Source: Escallonia rubra
Lineage: Eukaryota > Streptophyta > Magnoliopsida > Escalloniales > Escalloniaceae
DNA length: 64,000 nucleotides
Assembly: GCA_033065855.1 (NCBI GenBank)
Contig: JAVXUO010000277.1
Location: 1-64,000, forward strand
Reading direction: 5' to 3'
The notes beneath the pieces were generated by a model. That model was given only the letters and a program-made list of their open reading frames with translations, did not search any database and had not been told where the DNA came from. This document shows, one piece after another, positions 34,915 to 47,600 of this stretch (positions within the stretch are counted from its first letter, which is position 1; each line of letters begins with the position of its first letter). The position numbers and the translations under genes were made by a program.

Positions 34915-35216
34915 TAAATAGACTCCCTTTATTTCTGTAATGTTATATTTATTTTATTGACTTTCAGCAAATGTTACAAAGAAATTATTTTAAGAATTAT
35001 ACGTTGAATGAGTCGAATAAAAGCTCATTTTTATAAAAGTGATGCATGCTTTGACATAATTCGATTACATAATTACACATTATTTTAACAAAAATACTAA
35101 AAAAAGAAAAATGTAAGTTAAACAGATTATATTGGTGGCACTGGCACCTTTATATTTTGCAGAATTGGGTGCGTCGCACACAGTTTCACAGACTTTGGGA
35201 GTTCCTGTAAAATAAA
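34915..35216 (+). promoter_or_regulatory. Upstream region of the methyltransferase gene
   Basis: Only 302 bases separate the gypsy LTR from the ATG. The start context is AAAATGG, a good plant start context. A TTTATATTTTGCAG stretch at 35151-35164 could serve as a TATA-like element or as a splice acceptor for a 5' UTR intron. I cannot decide between these. Confidence 0.4.
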
Positions 35217-38200
35217 ATGGAATTAGTGAGTGACAACGGAGGGCATCAAGACGAAGACGACGACCCTCCGATGCTGAGTTCTCAATCTCTTCAAGCCCTG
35301 AGAGAGTTGCTTGCCGAACAGAATAAGGCGTTTGTCAGTGACCGCGCCGCCGGAGACGGAGCTGCAGAGGATGATGTGGCGTTACTCACGGAAGACTGGA
35401 GGCTGAGCCAGTTCTGGTACGACCGTGAGACCGCCTACACCGTCGCCAAAGAAGTCGTGGCTCTCTGTGTGTCTATAGATTGCCCTTCGGTCGCTTGTAT
35501 CGCTTGCCCCACCCTCTACGCCTATCTCAAGGTATTCCCTTAAAACCTCCGTCCCGAATATTGGAGTCGGTTTGGCTCTTTTGCAAACTCCGACCTTTTT
35601 ACTTTGAACACCAATTGACTGGGTGAAAAGCCTTTTGTCACTTAGGGGTTTGAAAGTTCGGCTAATGCCTCTTTAAGCGACAAAACGGTGCTAATATAAT
35701 TATTGTTATGAATCGATAACAACAAGACACTACAAACTCACCCAAAAAATTAACAAGGGAATGAAATTGGAAGTGATACTCAAATACTGCACAGCATGGA
35801 TAATCAGGAAAGAAGCATGAAAAGGGAATTACAAGGGGTATTAAAAGATAGACATGTCCCTGAGAATAGGGTAAAATTAGGCGCGTGTCTATTAGTTTGA
35901 ACAAATAGCACCTCTGTTCGTTAAGCGGAAATAATGAAGTACATAACGAGGTTTGGACAAAAAGACCAGATTGCCCATGACTTGGGAATGTAATTCTTCA
36001 AATGCCATTCCTCTTCAAGAACCTGTGTCCTCCCTTCATCTGACCATACAGCCCCACCACCGCCGCCACCACCACCTTCCCTTACACTTGTTCAGCCTTA
36101 ACACACACATAGAACACACATAAATACACTCTTACAGACACACACCCTATCACACGCACAGTTACAGACGCACACACTAACACACACACACGCTAACACA
36201 CACACACACGCACTATCCCACCCGCACACACTGTCACAGACGCACACACTATATAACACACACAAACACACACACTCACTGTGTCACAGATGCACACAAC
36301 ATCAAGCACACGCACACAAACACACACATTGTGTCACGGACGCACACACTATCACAGAGACACACACAGTCACAAATGCACGCACTATCACACACACACA
36401 CACATACACACTCTTTCTCTCTCTGTCACACGATTGATCCGTCGACCACTCGTTCCCACCCAACGTACCTCGTCACTCCATGGCTTGCAGCGGTGGATCT
36501 GGTGTTGAGGTGGTGTCCAGATGTTGGGATGATGTGAAGGTGGTGCTGTGGAGGTGTTGGGATGGTTGTTCATAATAGCGGCGGGGTGGTGAGGTAAGGG
36601 GCCGCGCTATGGGCTGGGGGGAGGGATGTGGGGGTGGTGGGGTGGGGGTGGCGGCAGGGTGGGGGTGGCGGGAGAACTAGGGTTGAAACCTATTTGGATT
36701 TTAAAATTTCATATTGTATGTTCGTTGTGTACAATTTGAACACAGTATTGACATTTAAACAATGTATATTGGTGACATAAGTAAAAAAAAATATTTTTTA
36801 AACAGTTCAATGGCGGAATGACACGACTGTTACCTTTTGAAACTTAGTGTCCTTGACTGCAATATCACTCTAACATCAGGGATGCTGTTGTAATTAACCT
36901 CAGGGATATGGTTGTAATTAACCCTAAAGGATAAACAAAACAGAGGTAACGCTCATTATGAGTCTCTCCTCCTTCCTCTTGACAAATAATAGAATGAGCT
37001 GTGAGGGAATTGTGTGCGGCTGACGATCTCGTTCAGGCCCCTCATGCTAGTAAAAACTGCCTCTAATGGTCTCATTCCTTCTCTTGTGAAATGCCGAGCT
37101 GCCCTTAGATTGGTGGCTATATTCACGTACGGTGATCATTTTCTCTCCTGACTGTCTTCATTGTGCTTAGGTGGCATTTTGATTTTAACTTTAAAGGCCC
37201 TCTCATTACATTCCGTTTCTCTTTTAATCCCGCTTTCAAGGATTGTTGAACTGTGCGTTTTGTCTTTGATTGTGGCTCAGTCTTCGCAAGTAGAGTCTTC
37301 TTCAAGTAGGTTAGTCCATTTGACTAGCACGTACGGTGTATAAGCATTGGCATTCTTCACCATCCTCATGTTGATGATAGCTGCCGGATTAGCAATTGCT
37401 CTTCAGAGCCAAGCCAACAAAGGGCAAGGTAGCGGATACATGAAAGGTAGGTTGAACTCAAAAGCCTTCTAGGAGAGCTAATTTGTATGGCACATATCTG
37501 ATCTAGCAATTGCCTGGTATGGCCCAGAGTATTTGGCTTAGAGCTCTAGATTCCTCCTCATAGCAATTGAGGTTTGCCTGTATGGTTGGAGTCTCGAATA
37601 AGCCCAATCACCGACCTCAAACTTCCTCTCTTAACGTTGTCTATCTGCACAATGCAGCATTCTTTCTTGGGCTTTGGTCATGTTAGTCTTGATTACCTCC
37701 AGCACAACCCTCCTTTCCTCTAAGTAATTCATTAACAGCCTCAACCTTGGATTTTTCAACCTGCAGTAATGGCAGTGACTTGGGAGGATTGCCATAAAGT
37801 ACTTCACAGTTTGTCTTTGGGGATAGTTGAATGAAAACTACTCTTTTACCTCAATTCTGCTAGTCTAAGCCACTTTACCACCTTGTAGGCCTGTCAGGGG
37901 GCATTTCTTTGAGGTAGTTTTCCAGGCAACAATTGAGCTCTCTATTTGTCCATGTGTCTCTGGGGTAGGAGGTGCTATGCCTGGGGGAAGTACCAAGCAA
38001 TCTGAATGAGTGCTACCAGAACTCACTGGAAAAAATGCTCTCTGTTGATTTACCTAGGTTGTCCATGTAATTCAAAGAAGTTTGTGACACTGTTTGGGCT
38101 GAGTATGGATGTTGACAGGGCTAGAAAATGGACTAACTTGCTTAGTCTGTCAGCCATTGTGAACATTGAGTCTAATTCCTCGAGATTTTGGCAAACCATC

Positions 38201-38580
38201 TATGACATTCATGGATATTTCAGACTATGCATGTGTTGGCAATGATAGTGATTGGAGTAAACCATGGTAGCTTATGTTTTCTGACTTGATCCTTTGACAA
38301 GTGCCACAACATCCCACATAGTCTTGTACCACGTTCCTCGTTTGCGGCCACCAAAAGAGTTCAGGAAATCTCTCTATATGTCATTGATTCCTGAGTGTCT
38401 ACCCACACCTGAGCCATGTAAAGCATATAAGATCTACTGTCTATGGTTACTTGTGTTCCCTACACATCATTTTCCCCTAAGGTTCAATAATTCCTGCTCC
38501 AAAGCTAGGTAGCACGAACACGGACACCGACCGGGACACCGGACACCGCAATTTTCAAAAAACCAGATTTTGGACACCGC

Positions 38581-38631
<51 letters not shown>

Positions 38632-41600
38632 AGCTGATCCGTTGATAGCGCTAGCAAGTTGCTAGCGCTGTTTGGCCGTCCGCTACATAATGTAGCGGAC
38701 GATAATTTACCTTCTGCTACATTATATAGTGGACGGTGAAAAAATTCGCTGTTGTGGCGCGCGATCTGGCCGTCCATTCTCGCCCGTGGACGGCCAGATC
38801 GCGCTAGCAACTTGGGTTAAGTTGCTAGCGCTATCATTTTATCATCTCCCATATATATATATATATAAATAGATAGACAGATAGATAGATAGATAGACAG
38901 ATATACAGACAGACAGACACAGACATCTCAATTGGAGCAACTAAATTTCGTTCAAAATGGATGAGAAAGAAAGCAACATGAAATAGTCTCAACAGTAACA
39001 AGAAAAAAGGTCGGCAACAAGAAAGCAGTTGAATGTCTCAACAGTACCAAGATTAGAGTCTCAACAATAACAAGAGAGAAGGAAAAAAAGACATGAGACC
39101 AAAGGCATGAATGAGAGGTTTTATATAGTCTGATGGTCTATAAATGAGGTCGGAGATGTTGACCTCTGTTATTCTAGACTGGCAAGCTTGGATGCTTTAG
39201 GCAACAAAAAGAAGGAAAAGACAAAGAGATGAGAGAGAAAGAAGAAGGTACCTTTTGTTGGGTCAATCTGATTAGGTTTTCGCCTAAAAGTTCATTTCTA
39301 AAAAACCCCAAATTTATCCCTCAAATAAATTTGAAATATTGTATTTTGGCCCCATACGAGTGGACACTTCTTCAGAAGGTGTCCGACACTTCTTCAAAAG
39401 GTGTCCGACACGGTGGCCAGTAATTAAAAAATGAATACATAAATTCGGACACCGCTGAGAGGTGTCGGACACGTGTCCGGAGGTGTCGGTGAGGTGTCGG
39501 TAAGTGTCGGACACCATACCTCGTCCTATAAGAGGTGTCGGTGCTTCCTAGCTCCAAAGTGAGATGATGTGTTCATGAGTGTTTGCGGTTAGTTCAAGAA
39601 AGGTCGTTGCATGGTAGTGTCTGTTAGAGTACTTTCTTCCCCTTTTACCATCCAGAGTGGTTTGAGGACTCTAATCCCTTGACAGGTTCCATAATTTCCT
39701 CAGTACCCTGGTAGCCTAGAGAAAGCATCTGCCATTCCATTCTCTAGTCCTTTCCTGCTTGATTTCCATTGTACCCTGATAGCCTAGAGAAAACATCTGC
39801 AGCTCCATTCTCTGGTCCTTTCCTATAGTGGATTTTAAAGTCATACCCAAGCAGTTTGGATAGGCATTTTTGTTGGAGCATGTTTGTCACCCAGAACCTA
39901 GTAGATATATAGGGCTACTACGGTCTGTCTTGAGAATGAAATGTTGACTACTCAAGTAGGGGTTCCATTTCTCTTTGGCTTCAATCACAACTAACAGCTC
40001 CTTTTCATAGTTGACTTCTCCATATTCTTTTGACTTAAAGCTTTACTAGAATAGGCTATGGCCCTGCTAGCTTGCGTTAAGACTGGTCCAATGCCACGAT
40101 CACTTGCATTTGTTTCAATAGTGAATGGTATCTGAAAGTTTGGTAAGGCTAGAACTTGGGTGCTAGTCATGGCTTGTTTGAGCTGCCTAAAGGCTATCTT
40201 TGCTGCATCCACACGTTGGAGGTATCCCACATTGGAAAGCATCCTTCTTAAGTAAGGACTTGTGGCTTACTTATAGTGGCATAGTTATGCCCAAATTTTG
40301 TGTAGTAGCCACACAATCCCAAGAACCCCCTAGTTCCTTCACAGAAGTAAATAGAGGCCACTGGAGCATAGTTGAGATCTTGCTTGTGTTGCTGCTACCC
40401 CTGAACTAGATGTTGTGTGCTCTTGTAAGTTCTTGCTAGATATTAGCATTTTATCAAAGAATACTAGCCCATGCTTGCTTACGAGGTCTTGAAAAGCTGT
40501 ATTCTTTGAATAGTGGCTGGGGCATTTGAAGGGCCAAATGGCATTACCTCAAGTTCATAGTGTCCAAGATGAAATCTTAAAACAGTCTTGGGGATATTTT
40601 CTGTGGCCACCCTAATTTGGTGATATCCACTTCTCTTATCCAACTTTGTTAAGAATAGCTCATAAATTACTCGAATAGGAAATCTTTCTTTGACATTGAC
40701 TTTTGTTTGACTCTGTAATACACAAAACCTCCAAGGTTGATCCTTCTTTGCCACTAGTAGTATAGGACTATTAAATGGTGAAGTGCTCAGTTCGATGATC
40801 CCTGTTCTCATCAACTCCTTTATCTGTGTCTCATTTTCCAACTTCTGTGCGTAGGGCACCCTATATATGCCTTGACCGTGGCAGGTTGTACCGCAAAGTG
40901 CAGTGGCATGTGGTTCTCTTGAGGTCTATGGCGTAGGTTGGGCCCGAGAGTGCAATGGAATGTGCTGCTCTTGAGGTCTGTGGGGTGGCAGGCCTTGAGG
41001 TATGGGTATGGTGGTTGCAATAGCAATAGCAGCAAAGAGACTGCAAAGGGGTGCCCAAATATGGTCCCTTTATGTTTGGTAAGGTATTTGTGATGCTTTT
41101 GGCAAGTGTGCAAAACCGGGGGGGGGGGGTTATACCTTGAAGCTCGAAGCACGTGACCATGCTTAAGAAATCAAAGTTCACATCCCTAGTTCCATTAGCC
41201 ATTGGATTCCTAGAACACAATCGTAGCCTTCAGGGGTAGTATCCTTGGGTCTGTGAGAAATGGTATCACATCAATGGTCCATGGGATTGCAGGGCACCAT
41301 CCTTCTCTATGTATCCTTGAGCCATCTGCAACTGGTACAGAGTGGGTGGGGTTGGCAGGATTGGATAGCCTAGTCTGTGAGCTAAGGTCGGGTAGTTGTG
41401 TGTGGCCCCACAATACACCGAGGAGGTGAAGTTCTTGTGGCCAATTTTGCCCACAAGATGGAGGGTGTTTGGTGCATGCCTACCAAAGAGAGCATGTATT
41501 GTGATTATGCTGTCTTCCTCTATGTGGTTTGGTTCCTCATCAAACTTTGGTGGACAATCATACTATGAGGGACGGTTGACCTTGGTTGCATGTAGGGGTA

Positions 41601-44600
41601 GTGGATTGCCCATTGAACTCCTTAGAGCGTAGTTATTGAAGGTGCGTCTAGGCACAAAGGCAGCCATGTGAATGGTTAGCGCCTTGTCTAGCTCTAGGCA
41701 CGCGCCTTGTGCGCGCAGGCCATTAGGCCTACTCCAGACATGCTTCATCTATTTAATTTAAAGCCCATGGTTTCAATGACGTCTTTTAGGTTGAGTCCGT
41801 AGATAAGTAGCCAAGACTAAGTAATCACATACAATCTTCATTGAAAAAGACGCAAGTCATAAAGAGGGGTAAATACCGTAGCATTTGCAGAACATTACTA
41901 AAGTCCATCAACCCACTTTTAGCGATCTGATTTTTGAAATTCGAGTAACATGCCAATGAGTTGAGATTCCTTTTTGGTCCGTTGAATTACTTTGTAACTG
42001 AATTTGGACAAATGAGCTGCTAGAATTTACTATAAAGTGCTATGTTTTACGAATTTGATGCTTTATATTGTTGATGCTATAGGAATTAGTTTGTACACTT
42101 TATGTAGTGTGAGCCTTGCTCTGATTAGGCACGTGCCTACACCTCGTGCCTACGCTTCGGGATATCTTTGCGCCTTGCTTGTGCCTGCGCCTAGGCTCCG
42201 GGACACCTTTGCTCCTTGCTTGCGCATGCGCCTTTGAAAACTATGCCTCAGAGTCAATTTCCTCTGCTGAAATCATCAATGGCACATGTTTTCTTACACT
42301 TGTGTCCAGGGAAGTAATCTACATCAGACCAAAGGCAGATGCTCTTTTCTTTCCTGTACTGGCATTGGGCATCAGTCAAGCGTGGAAAGGGTGATTTAGG
42401 TGGTTCTTCTTGGAAGTTGTTTGATAAAATGGTGTTAGTGAAGTTAGTAGCATTATGTGGGTGGTTGGATGGGGAGGAATGTTGGTAGTTGGTTGGTAGG
42501 GATGGTGTATATGTTTTCGAAGTGAAGGCAGAATGGTGTTTAATCTGGGGTTGATTGTGCTTTCGTTTGATTATGGTCTTATTATGATGGTGTAACTTTC
42601 CCCAGGCAGCCTCCGGTTGCCTAGCCAAGAAGACGCTCTCTACAATGTGCGAGGCAGAAAGTTCTCCACATCCAGCCTTATATCTCATTTCAAACGCCCC
42701 ACAAACTTTAAAACAGTAATTCTCATCTGAGTGGTTAGGCTCTTGTACCAACATAGCCCTTAATTCCTCTAATTTGTTAAATAGGTTTCAACTTTACCAT
42801 TCTGATGCAATTTATTAAACTCACCAATTTTGTTTGCTTGAAATAATTCAGCAAACGTAGCATAAATATGATGAAGCTATTCCACAAAACCAATCCATGG
42901 GGTTTGAATGTTTGACATTAGAGCGATACGAATTTTCAGCTCTATTTGTCGAGAGGAACTGATGCAAACGTAACTTTTATGGTTTCATCAACTTGATGAA
43001 ATTCAAAACACTATTCTGCTTTACGAATCCACCCGCTTGGATCCGCACCATCGGGGAAAATGTAATTGGGGGTTATAAAGTTATGAAGCCGGTAGGGGTG
43101 GTGGATTGGTCATTTAACTCCTCATAGTCACTCTCCTCTGCTGAAATCATCAATGCCACCTGCTTTTTCGGAATGTATTTTTCATCACACCAAAGGCAGA
43201 TGCTCTTTTCTTTCCTGTATTAGTGCTGAGCATCAGCCATGCGTTTAACAGTCTGCCGAAAGGGTTGTTTAGGAGGTTGTTTTTGGAAGATGTTTGATGG
43301 GATGGTGTTAGTGGTTTTGGAGTAGCTGTTGTGTGGTTGGTGAGGATGGAGTATATCTTTTCGAAGTAAATGCAGAATGGTATTTAATTTTGTCTTATCT
43401 GTTGTTGTTTGGTTATGATCTTATTGGAAGAGTGTAATTGTGACAAGGCAGCCTCCTGTTGGCTTGCCAAGAAGATGGCTCTCTGCAAGGTTTGACGCAC
43501 AATTTTTCCCACATCCAGCCTTATTTCTAAAACTTTGAATGAAGTAATTCTCATCCAAACAGTTAATCTCTTGTACCAACAAATACCTTAATTCCTTATA
43601 TTTGTTAAAATAGTCTTTACCTGTACCAATCTGATGCAATCTATCGAATTAGCCAGTTGTGTTTGCTTGAAATAATTCAGCAAACCTATCATTAACATCA
43701 GAAATTAAGATATTCACGTATATAATCCACCGGGTTTGGTATGCGTGTATTCCAATTTTCAGCTCTATCCTCAATATGGACTGATGCAAACCTAACTTCC
43801 GTGGTTTCATCAACCTGATGAAACTCAAAATACTGTTCAGTTTTAAGAACCCTACCCTTTGGATCCTCACCTTCAAGACAGGGAAAGTGTTTTTTTGGGG
43901 GTTCTAGCTGGTGAAGCTGTTAGGGGTGGTAGATTCGTCATTCAACTCCTCAGCGTCACTCTCCTCTGCTGAAATCATCCATGCCAGCTGTGTTTTCTTA
44001 CACTTGTGTCCAGGGTAAACTTTTCATTACACTGAAGGCAGATGCTCTTGTTCTTCCCTGTATATTGGGCATCAGTCAAGCGTTTGACAGTCTTTCCCAA
44101 GGGGTGGTTTTGCAGGTTGTTTTATAATAGGTGTTTGATGGAATGGTGTTAGAGGAGTTGGAGTAGCTGTTGTGTGGTTGGTTGGTTGGGTGATGAATGT
44201 TGGTAATTGGTTGGTGAGGATGGGTATATGTTTTCGAAGTGAAGGCAGAATGGCGTTTAATGTGGGGTCGAATCTGCTGTCGGTAGGTTATCCCTCATAC
44301 TAGAATAGGGTAACTGTGCAAAGGCAGCCTCCTGTTGGCTTGCCAATAAGATGGCTCTCTACAAGGTGTGAGGCACAATTTTTCACATCAGCCTTATCTC
44401 TGTTTTCAATCCCCCCAGAAAACTTTGAATGCTATAATTCTCATATAAATGGTTAGTCTCTTGTTCCAAAATTAGCCCCCCTAGTTCCTCTAGTTTGTTA
44501 AAAATAATCTTCTATTGTACCAACCTGATGCAATTTATTGAACTCACCGATTGTGTTTGCTTGAAATGATTCAGCAAACCTAGCATAAACATCAGAAATG

Positions 44601-47600
44601 AAGGCATTCTGCAAAATGAATCCTATAAGAGCGATACCAATTTTCAGCTCTACCCTCAAAAAGAACTGATGCAAACCTAACTTTCATCGTTTCATCAACT
44701 TGATGAAACTCAAAATGTTTTTCAGCTTTAGCCATGGAAGCGATCATCCATTTCTGGGATTTTAGTGAGGTGTTTGTCGATTTCCGAGAAGTGAGCTGAA
44801 TTCTGAGCTAAGAAGCACGGACTCGGGTACGGGTGCGGATACGCCGATACGGCATTTTAAAAAAAAATAGGATACGGCAATTTTTTTATAATTTTAAATA
44901 TTTAATATATGCTTTTGAAATATATATGTTTAATGATTAATGACCTCTTGTACAAATTTATAGAAATTATGGTCATTTTAGTCATCTACATATAAGAACA
45001 AATCCAAAAGAAGCTGCACATGTGGACTACCAAAGGTCACACAAGTGACAAAGCCTTGAAGACTAAACCAAGTTGAGCCAAAAGAGAGTCGCTCTCAAAA
45101 GAAAAAGAAGTATGGTGAAGGAAGACAGAGATAAGAGAAGCAGCCGTTGCGACGTGTTCACTGTCGCCGGAGTTCTTCTTCTTCTACTCCTGCTTTTTTT
45201 TTTTTTTCTTTCTTTTCTTGGGTTAATAGGAGCAGCCAAAAGAGAGTCGCCGATCGACGGCGGTGGCTGCTGCTTCCTCTTCTCTCTCCACTCAAGTTCT
45301 TCACTGGTGGTCGTCGCCGGAGTCGTTGTCGGGGGTGGTCGTCTGTGGTCGCGGGGGTCACTGGTGGCTACTTCGCCCCCGCCGCCGCCCTCTTTCTCTC
45401 ATAGTGTCTCTCTCCCCTTTTTAACGATCTGTTCATTTAGTTAGGGTTTTAAAGTAAATGTTTCATATTTATACTTTGACCCCCCAAAACTCATTTTTTA
45501 TGTTTTGACCCTAAAAATTCTTTTAAAATTTGTGTTTTCAACCCATAAACATCCGATACGCACCCGATCCGTATCGGAGCCGCACCCTATATTTAAGAAA
45601 TTAAAAAAATAAATCATAAATATTGGATACGCACCCGACACGCACCCGCGCCGCACCCGACGCGCACCTGGTGCTGGTGCTTCACCTCCATTGCCGCACC
45701 TGTGCTACATAGATTCTGAGCTTCCATAAAGTGGAGGTACTCTTCCATTTGCTTATTGGTTTGAATGTTATTTACCATGGTTAACTGGAGGGGGTAAGTT
45801 GGATGGTGGTGCATAGGTTGGTCGGAGGCGCATGGTGACCAGGATAAAGGAAAATAGTTCTGGAAATTAACAAGGGGAAAGAAACTGGAATTGGTTCTCA
45901 AGTACTGCAAACTGCAGCATGGATAATAAGGAAGGGGACAAGAAAAGGAATTACAAAGGGTATGAAAACATGAACAACACACAGCTAACTCTCACCATAA
46001 TTTCTGTCCTCATTACCCTTCTCTTCCCTCTGTTTATGTTAAATTGGCAAGTAACAGGCCGAGCTGTTAGGGAGTTGCACGTGGGTGATGATGTCCTTCA
46101 TGCCCCTCATGCTAGTGAAAACTGCCTTCAACGGTCTCATTCCTTCTCTCTCGTGTGAAATGCCTAGCTTGCCCTTGGTAGGTGGCGGTATTTCTCTCGT
46201 AGCATTGGTCATTTTCTCCTGGAATGTCTTCATTGTGCTTAGATGGCATTTTGATTTTAACTTTAGGGGGCCCTTTAGTTATGGATTTAGCCCATCTTTT
46301 TTCATATTTTGAGTTTAATTAATGTTTAGGTATTTAAACCCATGAGTGTGAGTGGACTGAAAAATATGTCTGATTTTGAATAATAAATATCAAATAGTTT
46401 AACTGAGAATTGAGATGGATGTTTAGGATGCTGCATTGTTGTCTGGGTTTTAATGGGATATGTGGTTCTGGGGTTGTTGGGGGGTTGGGGGGGGGGGGGG
46501 TGGGGGGGGAAGAGCTTTTTGATTAGAAGTGTCATGTTGTGATGAACTTAGTTATTAGTTGGTCTTTTTTCCCCAGTGAGGATTCTATAGAAATTTGGGG
46601 CAGTTCCCGATTGCTAGTTATTAAAACAGGTATGTCCCAAAGATCAGAAACACCTGTGATTTGGCAAAATTGCGGTTAGGAACTGCAATTTTATTTCAGC
46701 TTTTTGCATCTCTAACTGCGATTTAATATGAACTGTAATTTCTTTTCATGTCCATAATACATGGAAGTTCAGAGAATTTGAAAAGAAGATCGCAGTTGTG
46801 AAGAAAGATTTTCGTGAATTGCAGTCTATGTTACATGGACTCGGTACGAGTGTCCGAGTCGGATACGTGTCCAAGTGTCGTATTCGTCTGTTTCTCAAAA
46901 CCCAAGACACGGGGACACGTCAAAATGTTCTTTCTATTCTTGTATTTTACTTATTCCTTAGTCTACGTGATGTTTTAAGTTACGTAGATCGTTTCAATTT
47001 AAACTGAGATCATCTCAAAGCAATAACGAACTAAAAGAAACACTATAAACACTATAACTTAGTGTTCTTAATGGCATATCCTACAGGATGTGTCGGGCAA
47101 ATATCTCATACCCATGTCAAAGCATCGAGTGTCCGACACGGGTACTTTACGCATTGAAGCGTCCATGTAACATAGATTGCAGTTATGAAGAACGAATTCA
47201 AAAAAGGTGTTATCTTGCAATTGACTGAAACAGCAGCAGCTTGGAACTATGGTGTCCTGAAACAAAGGCTAGAAAGAAACTTACTACCCACATGATTAGT
47301 GCTACAACTAGTCCAACCGGGGTATGGAGTTTCCATAGTAAGCAATAGTTAGCATTTCGATTGAGGGATGGAATTACAGGTGGTCAGGTGGTTGCCTACC
47401 CGGTACCTATCATGAAGAGGGGAGGGGAGGGAGGGAGCAGTGGCTTGGAACTATGGTGTCCTGAAATCAAAAGCTAGCCAGAAACTTACTACCCATATGA
47501 TTAGTGCTACAACTAGTTCAACACGGGGTAGGGAGTTTCAGTTGTAAGCTATAGTTAGCATTTGGGAGATTGAGGGATGGGAATTACAGGTGGTCAGATT

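Larger units (their letters stand above)
35745..46275 (-). mobile_element. Decayed Reina-like Ty3/gypsy element with nested insertions
   Basis: Minus-strand order from the right: LTR (45863-46275), gag start (about 45778), gag, protease, RT, RNase H, integrase, LTR (35745-35855 and 36930-37205). The order protease-RT-RNase H-integrase is Ty3/gypsy. The gag knuckle ([16 protein letters not shown]) and short LTRs of about 410 bases resemble Reina-type chromoviruses. Later insertions at 35856, 38505, 41628 and 44808 split it. All reading frames are broken. Confidence 0.85.

Noticed and set aside
36090-36430. CA-repeat region as a potential gene (frames at 36281-36537)
   Set aside because: Low-complexity His/Thr translation of a microsatellite in a MULE. 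Not coding.
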